A stretch of 64,000 bases of DNA from assembly GCA_030544215.1 (NCBI GenBank), contig JARZZO010000014.1, forward strand, positions 18,944,234-19,008,233, written 5' to 3'. Under the pieces are notes generated by a model, which saw only the letters and a list, made by a program, of their open reading frames with translations, was not told the DNA's origin and ran no database searches. A program made the position numbers and the translations under genes. Below are positions 1-11,394 of the stretch, piece by piece. The stretch is from Zantedeschia hybrid cultivar. Lineage: Eukaryota > Streptophyta > Magnoliopsida > Alismatales > Araceae. Each line of letters begins with the position of its first letter. Position 1 is the first letter of the stretch.

Positions 1-645
1 TCTTGAAATTTCGTACGGGCGACACCGCCCATTTATGAACTCACGCGAGTCATCACGTGCGGCAGCCGTTCCACCACTCGGGGACCGCAGGGGGCCATCC
101 AGCCCAAGTGGGTTGTGATGGGCCAAGCGGCCAAGCCAACCTGGTCCAGGAGGACCATGACTACAGGTGTTGGGGGAGCCGCGGGCCACCACCCCTCACG
201 GGGCGCAGCGGAGATGCACGCACGGGTTGTCTCATGTCTGTGTAGAATTTATTGACGAGCCTGCACCGGTTGTTCGGAGTCGGAGGCCCGAGTATGATAA
301 TTTTTTTTATAATTTATATAATTTGAATTTTTATCATTAAAGCGTCTAAAAAAATAAAGAATTTATGAAAATTAAGAACTAAATAGGGATCTTATCCCTT
401 TATGCCACTCTTTCCACGTCGGGCTCAATTACTTCTACCTTGTGGGCACTACCAAGCGTACGCCCAGCAATGCTGCGTGGAGCCTCACCATAGTTTTATT
501 CCCTCGTAATAACGTGCATTGAGGAACCCTTTTCCTGCAAAACTATGATAGCAGCCTCAAAAAGTGAGATAGAAAGTGTAATATCGTAAGGACGGCTGGG
601 GCCCTTTTGGCCTTCAGACAAGGCACCACCAGTCAAGAAGCTCTA
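1..645. other. No gene recognised
   Basis: The first 240 bases are GC-rich, followed by an AT-rich run and then mixed sequence. Only short open frames without recognisable content are present. The GC-rich part may be transposon-derived because it adjoins the decayed retroelement that starts near 646, but nothing specific supports that. Confidence 0.4.
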
Positions 646-2440
646 TCATGTGGCATCATTGGGAAGCCAAACGCCGGTTAAGTCTACGTCTGGGTAGGCC
701 TTTTGTGCCCCGTTGGCCTTAGCCTCCACTAGGGCTTCAGTATGCTCATAGCCGGTCTTGAAGAGTTCGATGGCGTTACACGCGTCCTCTTTGGCCTTCT
801 CGGCGTGGGCAGTCACCGCATGCAGCACTTTAGCAAGCTTCTTCTTCTCTCCCTCGGGCGAGGGCCTCAGTCTTCTCCGCCAAAGCTACGCGGAGGTCGG
901 CCGCTTCGTTTTTGGCCTTCTCTCGGATCTCGGCGGACGATGTTGACCTTTGCCGAGGCCAGGTTGTCGGTTGCCTTATCCACGTCCTTCAACTTTTCTT
1001 AGATGTAGGCGAACCAACAGGCGAGGGCGCCGCTGTAAGTCGTGGCCTAACAAAATGAAAGGTAATATGATTAGCCAAAAACTTTACCCCAACATAACTA
1101 GTCCGACCTCAGAGGTGTTTACTTGAATGGCGTGGTGCACACACTACATTGTGAGGCCCTCAATAGGTGCGGTGTTGAGTTCATCTTGGACTATAGGGAG
1201 GGCGAGCCCCTTGGCCAGTCAGGGTAGGTGCTGGAGTCTTTTAGAGACTCGTTCGCATATACCTCTGGGCGCCATAGCTCAACCTCATACTCTCGAGATA
1301 TATGCGTCTGGCCTACGCCAAAGGGAAAGGAAAGCGAAGTCTCCCCGGCCGACACAGACTCTCCGGATGCCTTTTGGCGCAGAGGGGAGCCTCCAACGGT
1401 GCCTCCCACATTGCGGCCTTCTTATTCTTTGCAGGCTTGGCTGCGTCCTGCTTGGCTTTCAACTTTTGTCAATTTGCTGAGTCGTGATCGAAATATGCGG
1501 TGGACTTGCCCTTGGAGGCGACTTTATCCCTCTTGGTTGTGGCAGCAACAGCAACACGACCTTCCAGCGACGAGGCCGTTTGAATGGGATCGGTTGAGGT
1601 TGAGCTAGCACCCCGAATCTTATTCAAGATTGACCCGATGTCGAGAGCAATGTTTGCAGTCAAAAGAAGACAATAAGCAAAAACAACATTAGTAGGAGAA
1701 CAAAGGAGTTAGGCTCGGGTCGCAATCACCCTGCGGGTGTTCTGCAGGAGAGCGTTGACGTCCACCAGTGTCTCGTCTAGAATTTTTCGGGCTGAAGCTA
1801 ATTTCTGATCATTGAGCTTGGGGGCATCTGAGGCGCCTTCAGTCAATTGTCCTCACTCGGCTAGGAAGGGTCAAACTCCCTTATTGCCCTCCGATAGAGA
1901 GACAAAAAAAAACCCTCTTTCTAATGGTAAATAGATGAGGGCTTGCTGGAGAAAAAGGCAGAACCCGTACGGATGGTGAAATAGAACCAAGATGATTTCT
2001 CCTGTCATTTTATTTTGCAAATATATCAGAAGTTGGAGATGATAGGGGTCTAGCTCAGTAGAGGGCAAAGGATGATGAAATCGTAGACGGTTCGCCAGGA
2101 GTTTGGATAAGATTGGGACGGGGTGAAACCATAGAAATACAGAAGATTGATGATAAAGAAATGAAGAAGAAGTCGAAAGTCGACTCGAAAATTTTGTTCG
2201 TAAATGAAAAAGCACACAGGCTGAGGGGAGTTAGTTCTAGAATTAGATTGAGAGAATCAGACTGAGGCATAATCAAGTGAACCCAGTCCGGAATGTTATG
2301 ACGTTCTCACATCTCTCTGACAGCATCCTTACTGGGGATGGATGAGAGCTCCGAGACCAACTCGCTCAGCCGCCAACCTTGTTCGGCGGGCTCAACCTAC
2401 TAGGAGTCGGCGTGCTCGAAGGTTTCGGCGTGCAAGGTCA
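646..2440 (-). pseudogene. Decayed gypsy-type transposon protein (coiled-coil ORF)
   Basis: Read on the minus strand, 646-960 gives a heptad-rich stretch (AEIREKAKNEAADLRVAL and so on). A conserved-looking tail follows, with motifs AIELFKTGYEHTEALVEA and YPDVDLTGV. This pattern resembles the C-terminal coiled coil of plant proteins annotated as putative gypsy type transposon (Transposase_28 family). Further upstream pieces are open at 1469-1663 and around 2300-2440, but frame changes and stops separate them. It is therefore a broken copy, not an expressed gene. No LTRs, integrase or reverse transcriptase were seen nearby. The family assignment rests on motif memory only. Confidence 0.5.
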
Positions 2441-3014
2441 CTCGTCTATGATTACAGAAGCAAATGAGTTTAATTTGAAGAAAGACGAAAGAGGAGAAGG
2501 TTAAGCTGAAACTTGTCTAGGGGAAGAGCAGGACGAGTTGCTCGAGAGGAAGGAAGAAGAAACGGATATGAACTGAAGCGTAGCAAGACGGAATTGAAGG
2601 TTTACCCTTTGACTTATTCGGCCGTTGCCACTCGAAAGAACGTGTTCGGGCCACCTCCCTTCCGCTCCTCAATCTAAGCCCCCAAAAGAACTCACGCAAT
2701 TGAGGGGACCTATAGGGGCTAGCCGCTATTTATAGGGCGACCTCTTGGGGGCCCCATAGAAGATCTACAGATGGGGGTTGCCACGGGTTCAGATGCCTCG
2801 CTTCGATCACGTCACGTGTCGCCTCTTCGACTCCTGTGCGGGAAGCTAGAAATTCGAATTTTTAAAATAATTTTTGCCACCTAATTTTTGGTGACAACGC
2901 CCTCAGCATGATGGTTAAGTTGAAATGACAAGTGAGCCCCTTCAAACATATGACCTTCAACTTCAAGCTAGTCCAAAAGTGAATGGGAAAGATAGAATTA
3001 GGTGTCCAACTAGT

Positions 3015-3665
3015 TTATAATTTCACATTATGACTGTTGTAGAGAAATGTATGCCTATGAACCAATAAACTCCCATCAATAGCAAGCGGAAGCTTCAACA
3101 CACAATCGACCTCTAGAGAATATTTAGTTGTACTATTATAGGCATGCTCATCCAATTTGTCTACGCAACCAGCCACGACATCACCATGGAGCTTCACATC
3201 AACATGGAAAGAACCCTCCTCTGTCTCTTGGAGGAACTCTTCAATAACCAAGTCTCCTGGAACTTGCACTTGCCCTTGAAATGAAGGAGACAACATTGTT
3301 TGCGCTTTTGGGTGTTGGTTAAAAGCGGAGAACTCAACAGTGCCGAAGTCCACCCCATCATAGAGAGTCCTTGCCTCAAGCTTATTGTAGTAACTTGTGA
3401 TGCCCTTGTTGGGGTTCTTAAAGCTGATGCACAATGCAAGGGCATACATAAGGGTACCACTGTTGCGGTCAAGGTTGAAACAGGTGAGAGAAACAGACAC
3501 AACATTGATGTCGATATGCCGTGGTTGCCAATAACGCAAGAAGGCAAAGATGCCGAAGAAGATGCAAAAGAAGAAGATGATGCTCAAAACGAGGCACACC
3601 CGCTTCGCAAGAGGTGGTATGTTTTGATGATCTTGAACAGGGGAAGAAGAAGAATATGAAAGCAA
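3015..3665 (-). CDS. NHL (LEA_2) family protein, 5' end unresolved; possible pseudogene
   Basis: This open frame encodes a typical NHL protein: one hydrophobic segment (RVCLVLSIIFFF onward), then a LEA_2-type domain with the NPN signature (FKNPNKG), LYDGVDFGT and SFQGQVQVPGD. It is the closest relative of the 9014-9670 gene, and flanking homology shows the two are tandem duplicates. However, the frame has no usable start: the codon at 3665 is TTG, a stop lies upstream at 3696-3698, and the first in-frame ATG is past the membrane segment. The ATG matching the sister gene's start is at 3776, in another frame. About 100 bases of extra sequence break the alignment. A short 5' intron could restore the frame: donor GT at 3720-3719 with acceptors at 3603 or 3583, depending on which ATG is used. 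Otherwise the gene is dead. The conserved C-terminal Cys is also lost (HNVKL against CNVKL in the sister). Confidence 0.65.
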   Translation of the reverse strand: MLSYSSSSPVQDHQNIPPLAKRVCLVLSIIFFFCIFFGIFAFLRYWQPRHIDINVVSVSLTCFNLDRNSGTLMYALALCISFKNPNKGITSYYNKLEARTLYDGVDFGTVEFSAFNQHPKAQTMLSPSFQGQVQVPGDLVIEEFLQETEEGSFHVDVKLHGDVVAGCVDKLDEHAYNSTTKYSLEVDCVLKLPLAIDGSLLVHRHTFLYNSHNVKL

Positions 3666-3705
3666 ACGAAGAGCATAAATAACACCAGTAGCCAGTTAGA
3701 GCGAA

Positions 3706-3713
3706 CTTATATA
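3706..3713 (-). promoter_or_regulatory. TATA-like box upstream of the 3015-3665 frame
   Basis: TATATAAG on the minus strand, about 41 bases upstream of the open frame. It lies inside the stretch absent from the sister gene at 9014, so it would be a new promoter element if used. Confidence 0.3.
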
Positions 3714-3815
3714 TTTGTACTGTTCTTTTTGCAGCTTCTTGTTTGTTCTTTTCCTCTTCCTGAAAAGTTCTAACATTCAAATTCATATGACTAGTAGATC
3801 TTATAGTATTCAAAG

Positions 3816-5249
3816 GGTTACGATGAAATCATGTTTTTTATGAAGAATAATTAACAATCTTCCTAGATTTCAATTAAATCAGTCATATATAGCTGATGTT
3901 AAATTGATCAGGCTCTCTAAACTCTAATATGTCAGAGGGTGGATTGCACATGCACTCACTAACTTGTCATCGTGTTTAAGCATTTCTTAAACGGAACGAG
4001 ATCTCCTCGAAACGGAACGAGATCTCCTGGATCACTTCTTCTAGGCCTTCGCGTGCTTTCAGACACATGAGAAGGAGGTGTACTTATATTTTTTCATCAC
4101 TAGTTAATAAAACACACTTCAAACATGTATCTTATTTAAATATTTTTGTTTATTACATGTATATGATGATATGATTAATTTCAGATAATGCAATACATTT
4201 TTTACGATTTTTTTCTCAACAAAAACAATGAATACATATATTTAAAGGTTATTTTACTTAGAATCTTACTTTTGGTAGATTTTGGAAGAAGTAAATGGAT
4301 GTTTAAAGTTATAATTAATAATAAAAATATGATTTTAGGGATTTGACTTGTCATCTTTTCTAGAGAGCTTTCTATTCTTAAGTGAAAAATTAATAAGTAA
4401 ATTTAACAAAAAGTGCTGGTGTAAAGTTTACCAAAGAATACATATAAGGGTTAATATCTTAGAAATATTCAAATAACTTTTGATGTTTACACTATTTAAA
4501 AATAAGATAAATTAAAAAGATATTTTCACAAAAAACAAAGAAGATACATGTGATAAAAGTTATATAAAAATTTAACAAATAACTCCCTAAATATCTAATA
4601 TATGCAAAAAGCCTATGCATGTATCTAATATAAAAATATCTCAAATTTTCTTCTTATTTTAAAATAATTCTTAATTTACAAGTGATCTTAATGAGTGTAG
4701 ACTTCTTAGACCTCATGGGGGGGGAACCATCTAAACTTTTTTTTTTTTTTTAAATTCTAAGATAAGCCTTTAATTTGTAAATGACATGTGTGGTGATAAA
4801 CGTGATGACAGAGGGTTCTCTGCTATATAACATTATATAAGAAATCTTTTACAATATATGTATCTTATAAAGCATTTTCTATGTATACGATATTTTTTAA
4901 TAGATTATTCGTTAAAAACTCAAATTATATCAATATTCTATAACTAATGTGCATATGTAATGCATAAAACGAGATGGCAACGGTGAGCGCGGAAAGTCCA
5001 ATTGAGCAGGCCAGATGGAATATATACTTTTGTAATAATTTTTAAGTATAAGTAATTTATTTATTTTTACTTGGACTACACACATATTATTGTATTTTTA
5101 TACCAACTTCCTTAACAAATAAATAGTCCTCTTTGAATTTACTCTTAAGACTAAATTTCGTACAAAATAAACAATTGTCATTGAATTTGCTCTTAAATAA
5201 TTTTTATATTTAATTAGAATAAAACAGAATATGTAAAAAAATTTATATA
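3816..5249. other. AT-rich intergenic DNA, no gene
   Basis: Very AT-rich with many stops in all frames. Bases 3776-3880 are homologous to 9671-9782 upstream of the sister NHL gene. A short direct repeat of ACGGAACGAGATCTCCT occurs at about 3994-4030. Nothing else recognised. Confidence 0.5.
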
Positions 5250-5625
5250 TATATGCCTCCGTAAATTGTTATATTTATATACACCTCTGAGTTCTACATA
5301 TTGTTCTTGGTACCTTTGACATCTTTAAAAAGGTTACAGTTTTATCGATCCTTCTGTCAAATGTCACGAACTCGAACCAAATGTTCCATACTTTGTAAAG
5401 TAACGATATATATGTAAAACTTCCACTAAATTTGGGGATACTTATGTAAAAATATCAGAATAAACTTGGCATATCCAATTACGGTTTCCAACATTCCGAT
5501 GGAAAGAGTATAATTGTATAATTGCAATCTTTCTGAGGATGTCAAGGATGGTTGCAAGTTGTAACAGTATGCACACGAATCCCAAGATGTAAACATATGC
5601 AAATATCCCTTTGTTTGATAAAAAG
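5250..5625. repeat. Foldback MITE-like repeat, family A
   Basis: The left half (Tyr-poor, AT-rich text around GTTACAG, TTTTATCGATCC, CTTCTGTCAAATG) is echoed in inverted form on the right (GATGGAAAGAGTATAAT, GTTGCAAGTTGTAACAG). The same palindromic layout recurs at 23385-23745, 24345-24725 and 36425-36790. Boundaries are approximate and no target duplication was found. Confidence 0.4.
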
Positions 5626-6640
5626 TACGGCTATACACGATAAAAATTAGATTTCTATGCTTATATTTTTTTGCAACAATAAAATAGAACGTATTACTTT
5701 AATATCTATGGTTATATATATATATATATATTTTTGTCAGAGACATTCTTAAAATATATCAGGTTTTTTGCTAACACATTATTACCTAGTTAGATCAAGA
5801 AATTAGAGCACAAAATGTAAGTCGAAAAAACAAAAAAACAAACTTATTTTTATAATAAAAGATGTATATATTTGCCAATGTATTTTGTACAATGTTAATA
5901 GTCCAATATTTAGAGTAAAAATTTAAATTTAAACATTACATTTTACATAACATAAATGATGAAACATTAATTAATTAATTTTGTACAAACACAAAAAGGG
6001 TATATATAAAAGTATATTTTTTTGATGGGAAAATAAAAGTTTTATCTAGAATATTCTAAATTTCTTGGAAATAAGTCTGAATGAAAATTGGGATGCAATA
6101 TAAAAACTAATTATTAATATTGGTATACCTGTTTACATATGTAGTGCCGAAAAGGGAGAATTTTCTGATCTGATAAAATTGAACCGTAGTAGGATTTCTT
6201 TGAAACGCCATTGGAAAGCTTGCCCGGAGTGCAAACATCGAGCGGGTCACCGCGGCAAAATTAAACAGGAACTCTATATACATATTGAACAGGTGTCAAA
6301 ACCGGAGGTCCATATAGATGTTGAACCACTGACCAAAATATTTATATTTGACTTTATATTTACCCTTATTTTGATATGTCTGAAGTCATATAAAAGGTCA
6401 ACTTGACACATGTTAATAACATCATTCTTTAAGATTTGAGATCAAGAAGATCTCGTTCCCTGTTTAACCAGAGTTACCAGACACGCCAATACCATCATCC
6501 TTTAACCTTTTTTGGCTAATTGATAGGCTTGTCGGCCTCTGTCGACTTCAAGCGAGTCTTTGCCTTCATGTTTTGCTATGCAATCCACTATGTAGCCTGC
6601 AGGAAATTGGATGGTCTACAGGAAATGTAATGTGGGTCTG
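5626..6640. other. AT-rich intergenic DNA with a short TA tract
   Basis: No gene seen. A (TA)n microsatellite occupies about 5713-5731. Bases near 6420-6520 resemble the region around 10190-10240 upstream of the 9014 gene, consistent with a duplicated upstream flank. Confidence 0.4.
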
Positions 6641-6965
6641 ACTTGTTACATCGAGGGTCAGTGCAATAGATCGAAAAAATTATTTTTGGTAGATTTCAAA
6701 ATATTCTACATGTCTATACAAGCTGATTTTCGATCGGACGATTTAAAAAAGATTGAAAAAATCAAAAAATTGTTATTGGGCTCAGCCTATTAAATGCATT
6801 TTTATTGTTCATTGAGATTTAATTTTTGATTTTTTAGATTTCTTTAAGTCGTCAGATCGAAGATCAACTTGTATAGACATGTAGGACACTTCGGAATCTA
6901 CCTAAAAAAATTCAAAAAATAATTAGTTTTAACCCACTGGATCAGTGCAGTAGGTATTACCGAAT
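6640..6965. repeat. Foldback MITE, MULE-like family (degenerate copy)
   Basis: The two halves are inverted copies: TACATGTCTATACAAGCTG on the left against ACTTGTATAGACATGTAGG on the right, with flanking matching A/T runs and GATCGGACGATTT against GTCGTCAGATCGAAG. The right end carries the family's GTGCAGTAGGTATTACC text. Relatives with better ends lie at 12692, 37732 and 44378. Ends here are approximate. Confidence 0.5.
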
Positions 6966-8241
6966 GTTATTTTTGAATTTGGGGCCCACCAAGATCGAAA
7001 CTTGTGAGTTGTGAGTATCGCGGACTTAGCTGGGACTTGGACAGGGCAAGTGAAGCCCACGGGCCAAACTGTGGGTGCAATGGTTTAATGGGCTACGTAA
7101 TTTGATCGTCGACGTATGAAAGAATGTCATACATAAAATTTCTTATAGAACTCAATTGTCTTAGAACGCGCAATTATTTGGCCAAGATATTTCAAGAGCG
7201 AGAGAACGAAGTGGGGCTGTGGTGATGTCAGAATCTGCATCTATTTGTATCTATTTAGTCACCCAGTGGGTTTGTAATATATGAAACTATTGGCAACCTT
7301 GTCATTTATGCCATGAGGTTAGCCTAAGCCCGCTTTAGCCGAGGATTCTATGTAATAAGTAATAATATGGCAAAAATATGAATTAATTTTGATAAAAATA
7401 TCCATATAAAATTGTAGATCTTTTAAGAATGTTTTTAAAATTTTACATTGAAGATTATCATATATATACGATTCAACCTAATTAAATGAAGTCTGAGACA
7501 GTTTCAAATGCACTTTAACTAACGGATCCCAAACCTTAATTGACTTGATATAGCTATAGACTATATTAAAATTTTCATTGGACAATCAAAGAAAAATTAC
7601 TTACAAGATTTATGAAGTTGAAACAGAAGTTCCAATTTATTCTGTTGGCATGTAATATTCTAATTAGATTCAGACGTTTTAATTTCTGATCCTTTGTCTA
7701 GGCATATGCGTTCTTTATTTGTAGAGGTTAAGCAGTTAATTTGTCTTTGGTAAAGCTTTCGAAATTTATGAGGCATCTTTAAATCTCTCTCAAAATTCTC
7801 TATTTGATGTCCTAAGTAAGTTGTATCATGAAATATGTACCTTGTCTAATTGTTCTTATGTCATGGAAGATAGGTCGTGCTGATTTTGTGATACAAGGGG
7901 TCATTTTTTTTTGCCTTGCCCATGATCACCGCTAAAATAGATCGCGTTTATAAATTTATTATAATTATACATGCTTACATATTATGTCCCAATTCTAACT
8001 TTTATCTTCATAAATAAATATTAAAGAAATTTAATTGGACCTCTCCCCTGCCATCACCTTATGCCTAACCCTTGTTTCTCGTTTAACATCATTTTTCATT
8101 CTCCTCCCCTGCCATCACCTTTTGTGAGTACCACCTAATTAATTATCTGACTCTAGTTCAAGCTAACCAACTTAATTAATTAGGCTAATTGATACTTCAG
8201 ATTGTTGAAATGGCAAATTTTTTCTCTTAAATATATATATG
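6966..8241. other. Intergenic; holds a duplicated segment shared with 10409-11630
   Basis: No gene. Bases about 7600-7872 match the split segments 10409-10512 and 11463-11630 almost throughout (shared text includes TTAATTTGTCTTTGGTAAAG and GTCTAATTGTTCTTATGTCA). This links the upstream flanks of the first two NHL copies. Confidence 0.5.
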
Positions 8242-8866
8242 TGTAACGATCTAATCAGTTAACTGACCTAATAACTGTGCTAATTAGTAGACTTTCTAAG
8301 AAGATCATCCATCCTGAGATTTCTCTAATCGAACACGCTTAACTTCGGAATTTTTTTTAACTTGAGTTTCGAAAAATAATTAGTTGATGTTATTGGTAGT
8401 CTACTAATTTAGTATGTTTAACATATTTTTATATAAGATGTGACAATCTATTCTCCTTAGATAGGCAACGTCTTCGTCACTATATCACAACTATTCCGTA
8501 TCATCAAATAGGTAGAATTCTAGAGGTGGCTCCCACAAATTTAAGAGATGACTCTCATGAAATAGCACTTTGTCCCATACAAGTTCAAGAGGTAGTTCTT
8601 ATCATGTAGCACTTTTTCTTATGTGGCATTTAGCTCCTACATTTTCGACTGTTGTCAGACTTTGATACCATTTGTAACAACTCAATCAGTTAATTGATAC
8701 TAATTAGTCAACTTCTTAGGAAGGTCACTTATTCTATGATTTCTTTCAATAGAGTACGTTTAATTTCGAAGTTCTTTTTAATTCGAATTTTAAAAAATGA
8801 CTAATCGGTGTTCTTGATAATCTACTGGGTTAATTTATTTAACCTATCCTTATATATGGTGTGACA
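8242..8866 (-). mobile_element. TRIM (miniature LTR retrotransposon) with 5-bp TSD
   Basis: Two direct repeats, 8242-8445 and 8673-8866, act as LTRs. Read on the minus strand they start TGTCACA and end GTTACA. Next to the minus-strand 5' LTR, 8659-8670 reads TGGTATCAAAGT, a near match to the initiator-tRNA-Met primer site. A purine-rich tract (AAGGAGAAT) precedes the other LTR. The element is flanked by ATATG on both sides (8237-8241 and 8867-8871). It has no coding capacity, as expected for TRIMs, so it must have been mobilised in trans. Confidence 0.8.
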
Positions 8867-9013
8867 ATATGACCTCCAAACTAGTCCAAAAGAGAAGAGA
8901 AGAGATCTTCTCAGTACACAGTTGGACAGGAGTCCAACAATGCAGCGTCTCAAAAGAGAAGGGGAAGAAGTATACATAGAACAGCAAGTTTGCAGGAGTT
9001 GTGTCCAAATGGT

Positions 9014-9670
9014 TTACAATTTCACGTTACAAACTGTTGTAGAGAACCCAACAGAAGAAGCACCACCACCACCAGAAGCAAAAGGAAGCATGAGCATGCA
9101 ATCGACGTCGGGAAAATATTCAGTTGTGCCATTATAGGCATGTCCATCTGATTTGCCAACCCAGTCGACCACGACGTCACCATGGAGCTTCACGTCAACA
9201 CTGAAGGAGCCCTTCTCCTTCTCTTGGAGGAACTCCCCAATAACTGAGTCTCCCGGGACCTGCACCTGCCCTTGAAAGGAAGGAGACAGCATTGTTTCCG
9301 TTCTTGGGTGTTGGTCAAAAGCCGGGAACTCAGCAGTACCCAGGTCCACCCCATCGTAAAGAGCCCTTGCATCGAGCTTCTTGTAGTAAACCATGGAGCC
9401 CTTGTTGGGGTTCCTAACCCTGATGCCGAGTGCAAGGGCGTACATGAGGGTACCGTTGTTGCGGTCGAGGTCGAAACGGGTGAGAGAAGCAGAGGCAACG
9501 CTGACGTCGATGCGTCTGTGATGTCGGCGAGGCGAAATGGCAAATTTCACGACGAGGATGATGGTGACGAGCAAGATGATGACAAGCACAATGCTGATCA
9601 TGAGGATGCACGTAGTACTCCCCATGAGAGGCGACTGCTCTTTTACTGCTTCTTTGTTTAATCCAAGCAT
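9014..9670 (-). CDS. NHL (LEA_2) family protein
   Basis: A 218-residue single-exon gene. A short N-terminal cytosolic stretch is followed by one membrane helix at about residues 20-44 (CILMISIVLVIILLV onward). A LEA_2-type domain then carries SLTRFDLDRNN, VRNPNKG (NPN at 87-89), LYDGVDLGTAEFPAF and SFQGQVQVPGD, ending in Cys-Asn-Val-Lys-Leu. Length and order match NHL family proteins (about 190-260 residues), which sit in membranes and are linked to pathogen and stress responses. Start: ATG at 9670 opens the frame, but a strong TATA-like box lies only about 25 bases upstream (9695-9708). If that box is used, the next ATG at 9625 (MGSTTC) would be the better start, giving 203 residues. It is the intact sister of the 3015-3665 copy. 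Its individual role is not inferable. Confidence 0.85.
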   Translation of the reverse strand: MLGLNKEAVKEQSPLMGSTTCILMISIVLVIILLVTIILVVKFAISPRRHHRRIDVSVASASLTRFDLDRNNGTLMYALALGIRVRNPNKGSMVYYKKLDARALYDGVDLGTAEFPAFDQHPRTETMLSPSFQGQVQVPGDSVIGEFLQEKEKGSFSVDVKLHGDVVVDWVGKSDGHAYNGTTEYFPDVDCMLMLPFASGGGGASSVGFSTTVCNVKL

Positions 9671-9694
9671 TTGAGTTCACACGACTGGTACATC

Positions 9695-9708
9695 TTTATA
9701 TATATAGT
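9695..9708 (-). promoter_or_regulatory. TATA box of the 9014-9670 NHL gene
   Basis: CTATATATATAAAG on the minus strand. It is unusually close to the first ATG, which makes the start codon choice uncertain. Confidence 0.45.
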
Positions 9709-9710
9709 AT

Positions 9711-10814
9711 TCGAAGGGCTACGATGGGATCAGGATATGTTACAGAATAATTAAAATTTGGCTAGATCTTAATTAGATCAATATTTATTGAAAGAGAGGA
9801 AAAGGTTTGATCTGATCACATTAACGAGAATCCGCAAAATCTGCATAAATATAAGACCTGCAGATTTGTTCAAGTACTTTTTCCAAAATAACGTGGCATC
9901 TTTTGGAAAAAATTAACTGAATTTATGCTATATATTTCAATATTTATATTACATTATTAAATTAACTTCCATATATTGGAAATATTAATGTTTCTTTCAA
10001 AATTCTTTAATGAACATTGAAGTTGCTAGATTTGAAACATTTTTCTGCAGCCCATTCTTTTCCTAGTCGATCTCGAACTTTGTTCGATCGATCGTTTTGT
10101 ATTAATATGGGTGACATTTAGAACATTAGAAAGAGGATTGCACATCTGTTTGTTAACTAAATTGTCACGTTATTCGAGCATTTACGTTTAACCAGAGACT
10201 GTCCAATAACAGCATCTTTAAGGCTCTATGAAGAAAATTGTAATGGCCGGCGGTAATGTAATGGCTTATGGTTGTTGTTTGCACCTCAGGTACAACGTTC
10301 TTTGGCTTCGAGGCACACTACTATATTGAATTAAGTTATACTTCCTGTAATGTCCTCTGTAGTTGCACCGCAGGGCATTGCAGTCAGTATAATGTCTTTT
10401 TAAAAAAATTTATGAAGTTGAAACAAAAGTCCCAATTTATTTTGTTGGCATGTAATCTAATTAGGTTCTAAGGTATTCCTGACCCTTTGTCTTGGCATTT
10501 ATGTCCTTTTTGAGATATGTCTCACATTCGAAGAGTGCATCAAGATTTAGAACAATTAAAGGAGGTTTTGCTATGATGCGAAGCTGCGACATGGTAAAAC
10601 CTCTCTTCTTAGCCTTTCTCAACTAAGAGGATAGGGGACTTGCACCCCAGCGATACCGTGTCCTTGAGCTCGCGATGGTCCCATGAGAAGGGGTTTGTTG
10701 ACACAAACAACAACAACAACAACATAAGTAACATTTGAGGATGTCGACACCCTGGGTGCATTTGTGCCGGCTAAACACTGGGTAACATTGACACTATTCT
10801 TGAGGGTGCCAATA
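9711..10814. other. Upstream flank of the 9014 gene, no gene
   Basis: Bases 9711-9782 match 3800-3880 upstream of the first NHL copy, and 10409-10512 match 7600-7700. Between 10513 and the TRIM at 10815 is unrelated sequence that includes a (CAA)n run at about 10705-10724, the kind of tail some retroposons have. No tRNA-like head was recognised. Confidence 0.4.
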
Positions 10815-11124
10815 TGTTGAAGCGGCTATATAATAGTTTTACATCGGTTAATTTCAGTTGTGGCCTGTACTTATGATCTTGGACCATTCAAACTCAACAT
10901 CCGAATTTTGTGGTTTGTAAGATGATATCAGAGCAGGATCCTGACCCAACTTTATCTTCTAATTTGTGCCACCTCTTGTTATTTAATTTCTACGGTCTAT
11001 CTTGACCGTGAGGGGGAGTGTTGGAACGGCTATATAAGTCTTACATCGGTTAATTTTAATTGTGACCAGTACTTATGATCTAGGGTCCTTCAAACTCAAC
11101 ACCCGAATTTTGTGGTTTGTAAGA
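10815..11124 (+). mobile_element. TRIM element with 5-bp TSD (family copy 1)
   Basis: LTRs at 10815-10922 and 11019-11124 both start TGTTG and end TTTGTAAGA. A primer site TGATATCAGAGC (10923-10934) directly follows the first LTR. A polypurine tract GAGGGGGAG precedes the second. CAATA flanks both ends (10810-10814 and 11125-11129). The internal part is under 100 bases with no coding capacity. A second, partly deleted copy lies at 15263-15494. Confidence 0.85.
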
Positions 11125-11350
11125 CAATACCACCTAATGTGGACTAACATGGGAATTTTTAGACTTTGTTTTGGAGAGTTATTTATATTGTAAATTCAAA
11201 AAACTAGAGGTTGAAAATAAAAAAGAACTGTTGGAGATTCTTCTAGGAGTTGTGTTCTCATAGTTGTGTTGTCGGAGAAGAATGGAATAAGGTTATGATG
11301 AAAAAGTCGGGCTCCTAAACATATTCATGAACTATATTGTAAATCTTTGT

Positions 11351-11394
<44 letters not shown>

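Noticed and set aside
2045..2110. tRNA-like text (GGGGTCTAGCTCAGTAGAGG, later GGTTCGCCAGG)
   Set aside because: Only the A-box region fits. No acceptor stem pairing or proper T-loop could be drawn, so it is not called as a tRNA or SINE head.
3015..3665. TTG at 3665 as a genuine start
   Set aside because: Non-ATG starts are rare in plants and the sister gene uses ATG; homology points to a start near 3776 with an interruption.
10554..10730. Possible SINE ending in (CAA)n
   Set aside because: No A/B box promoter and no flanking duplication were found.
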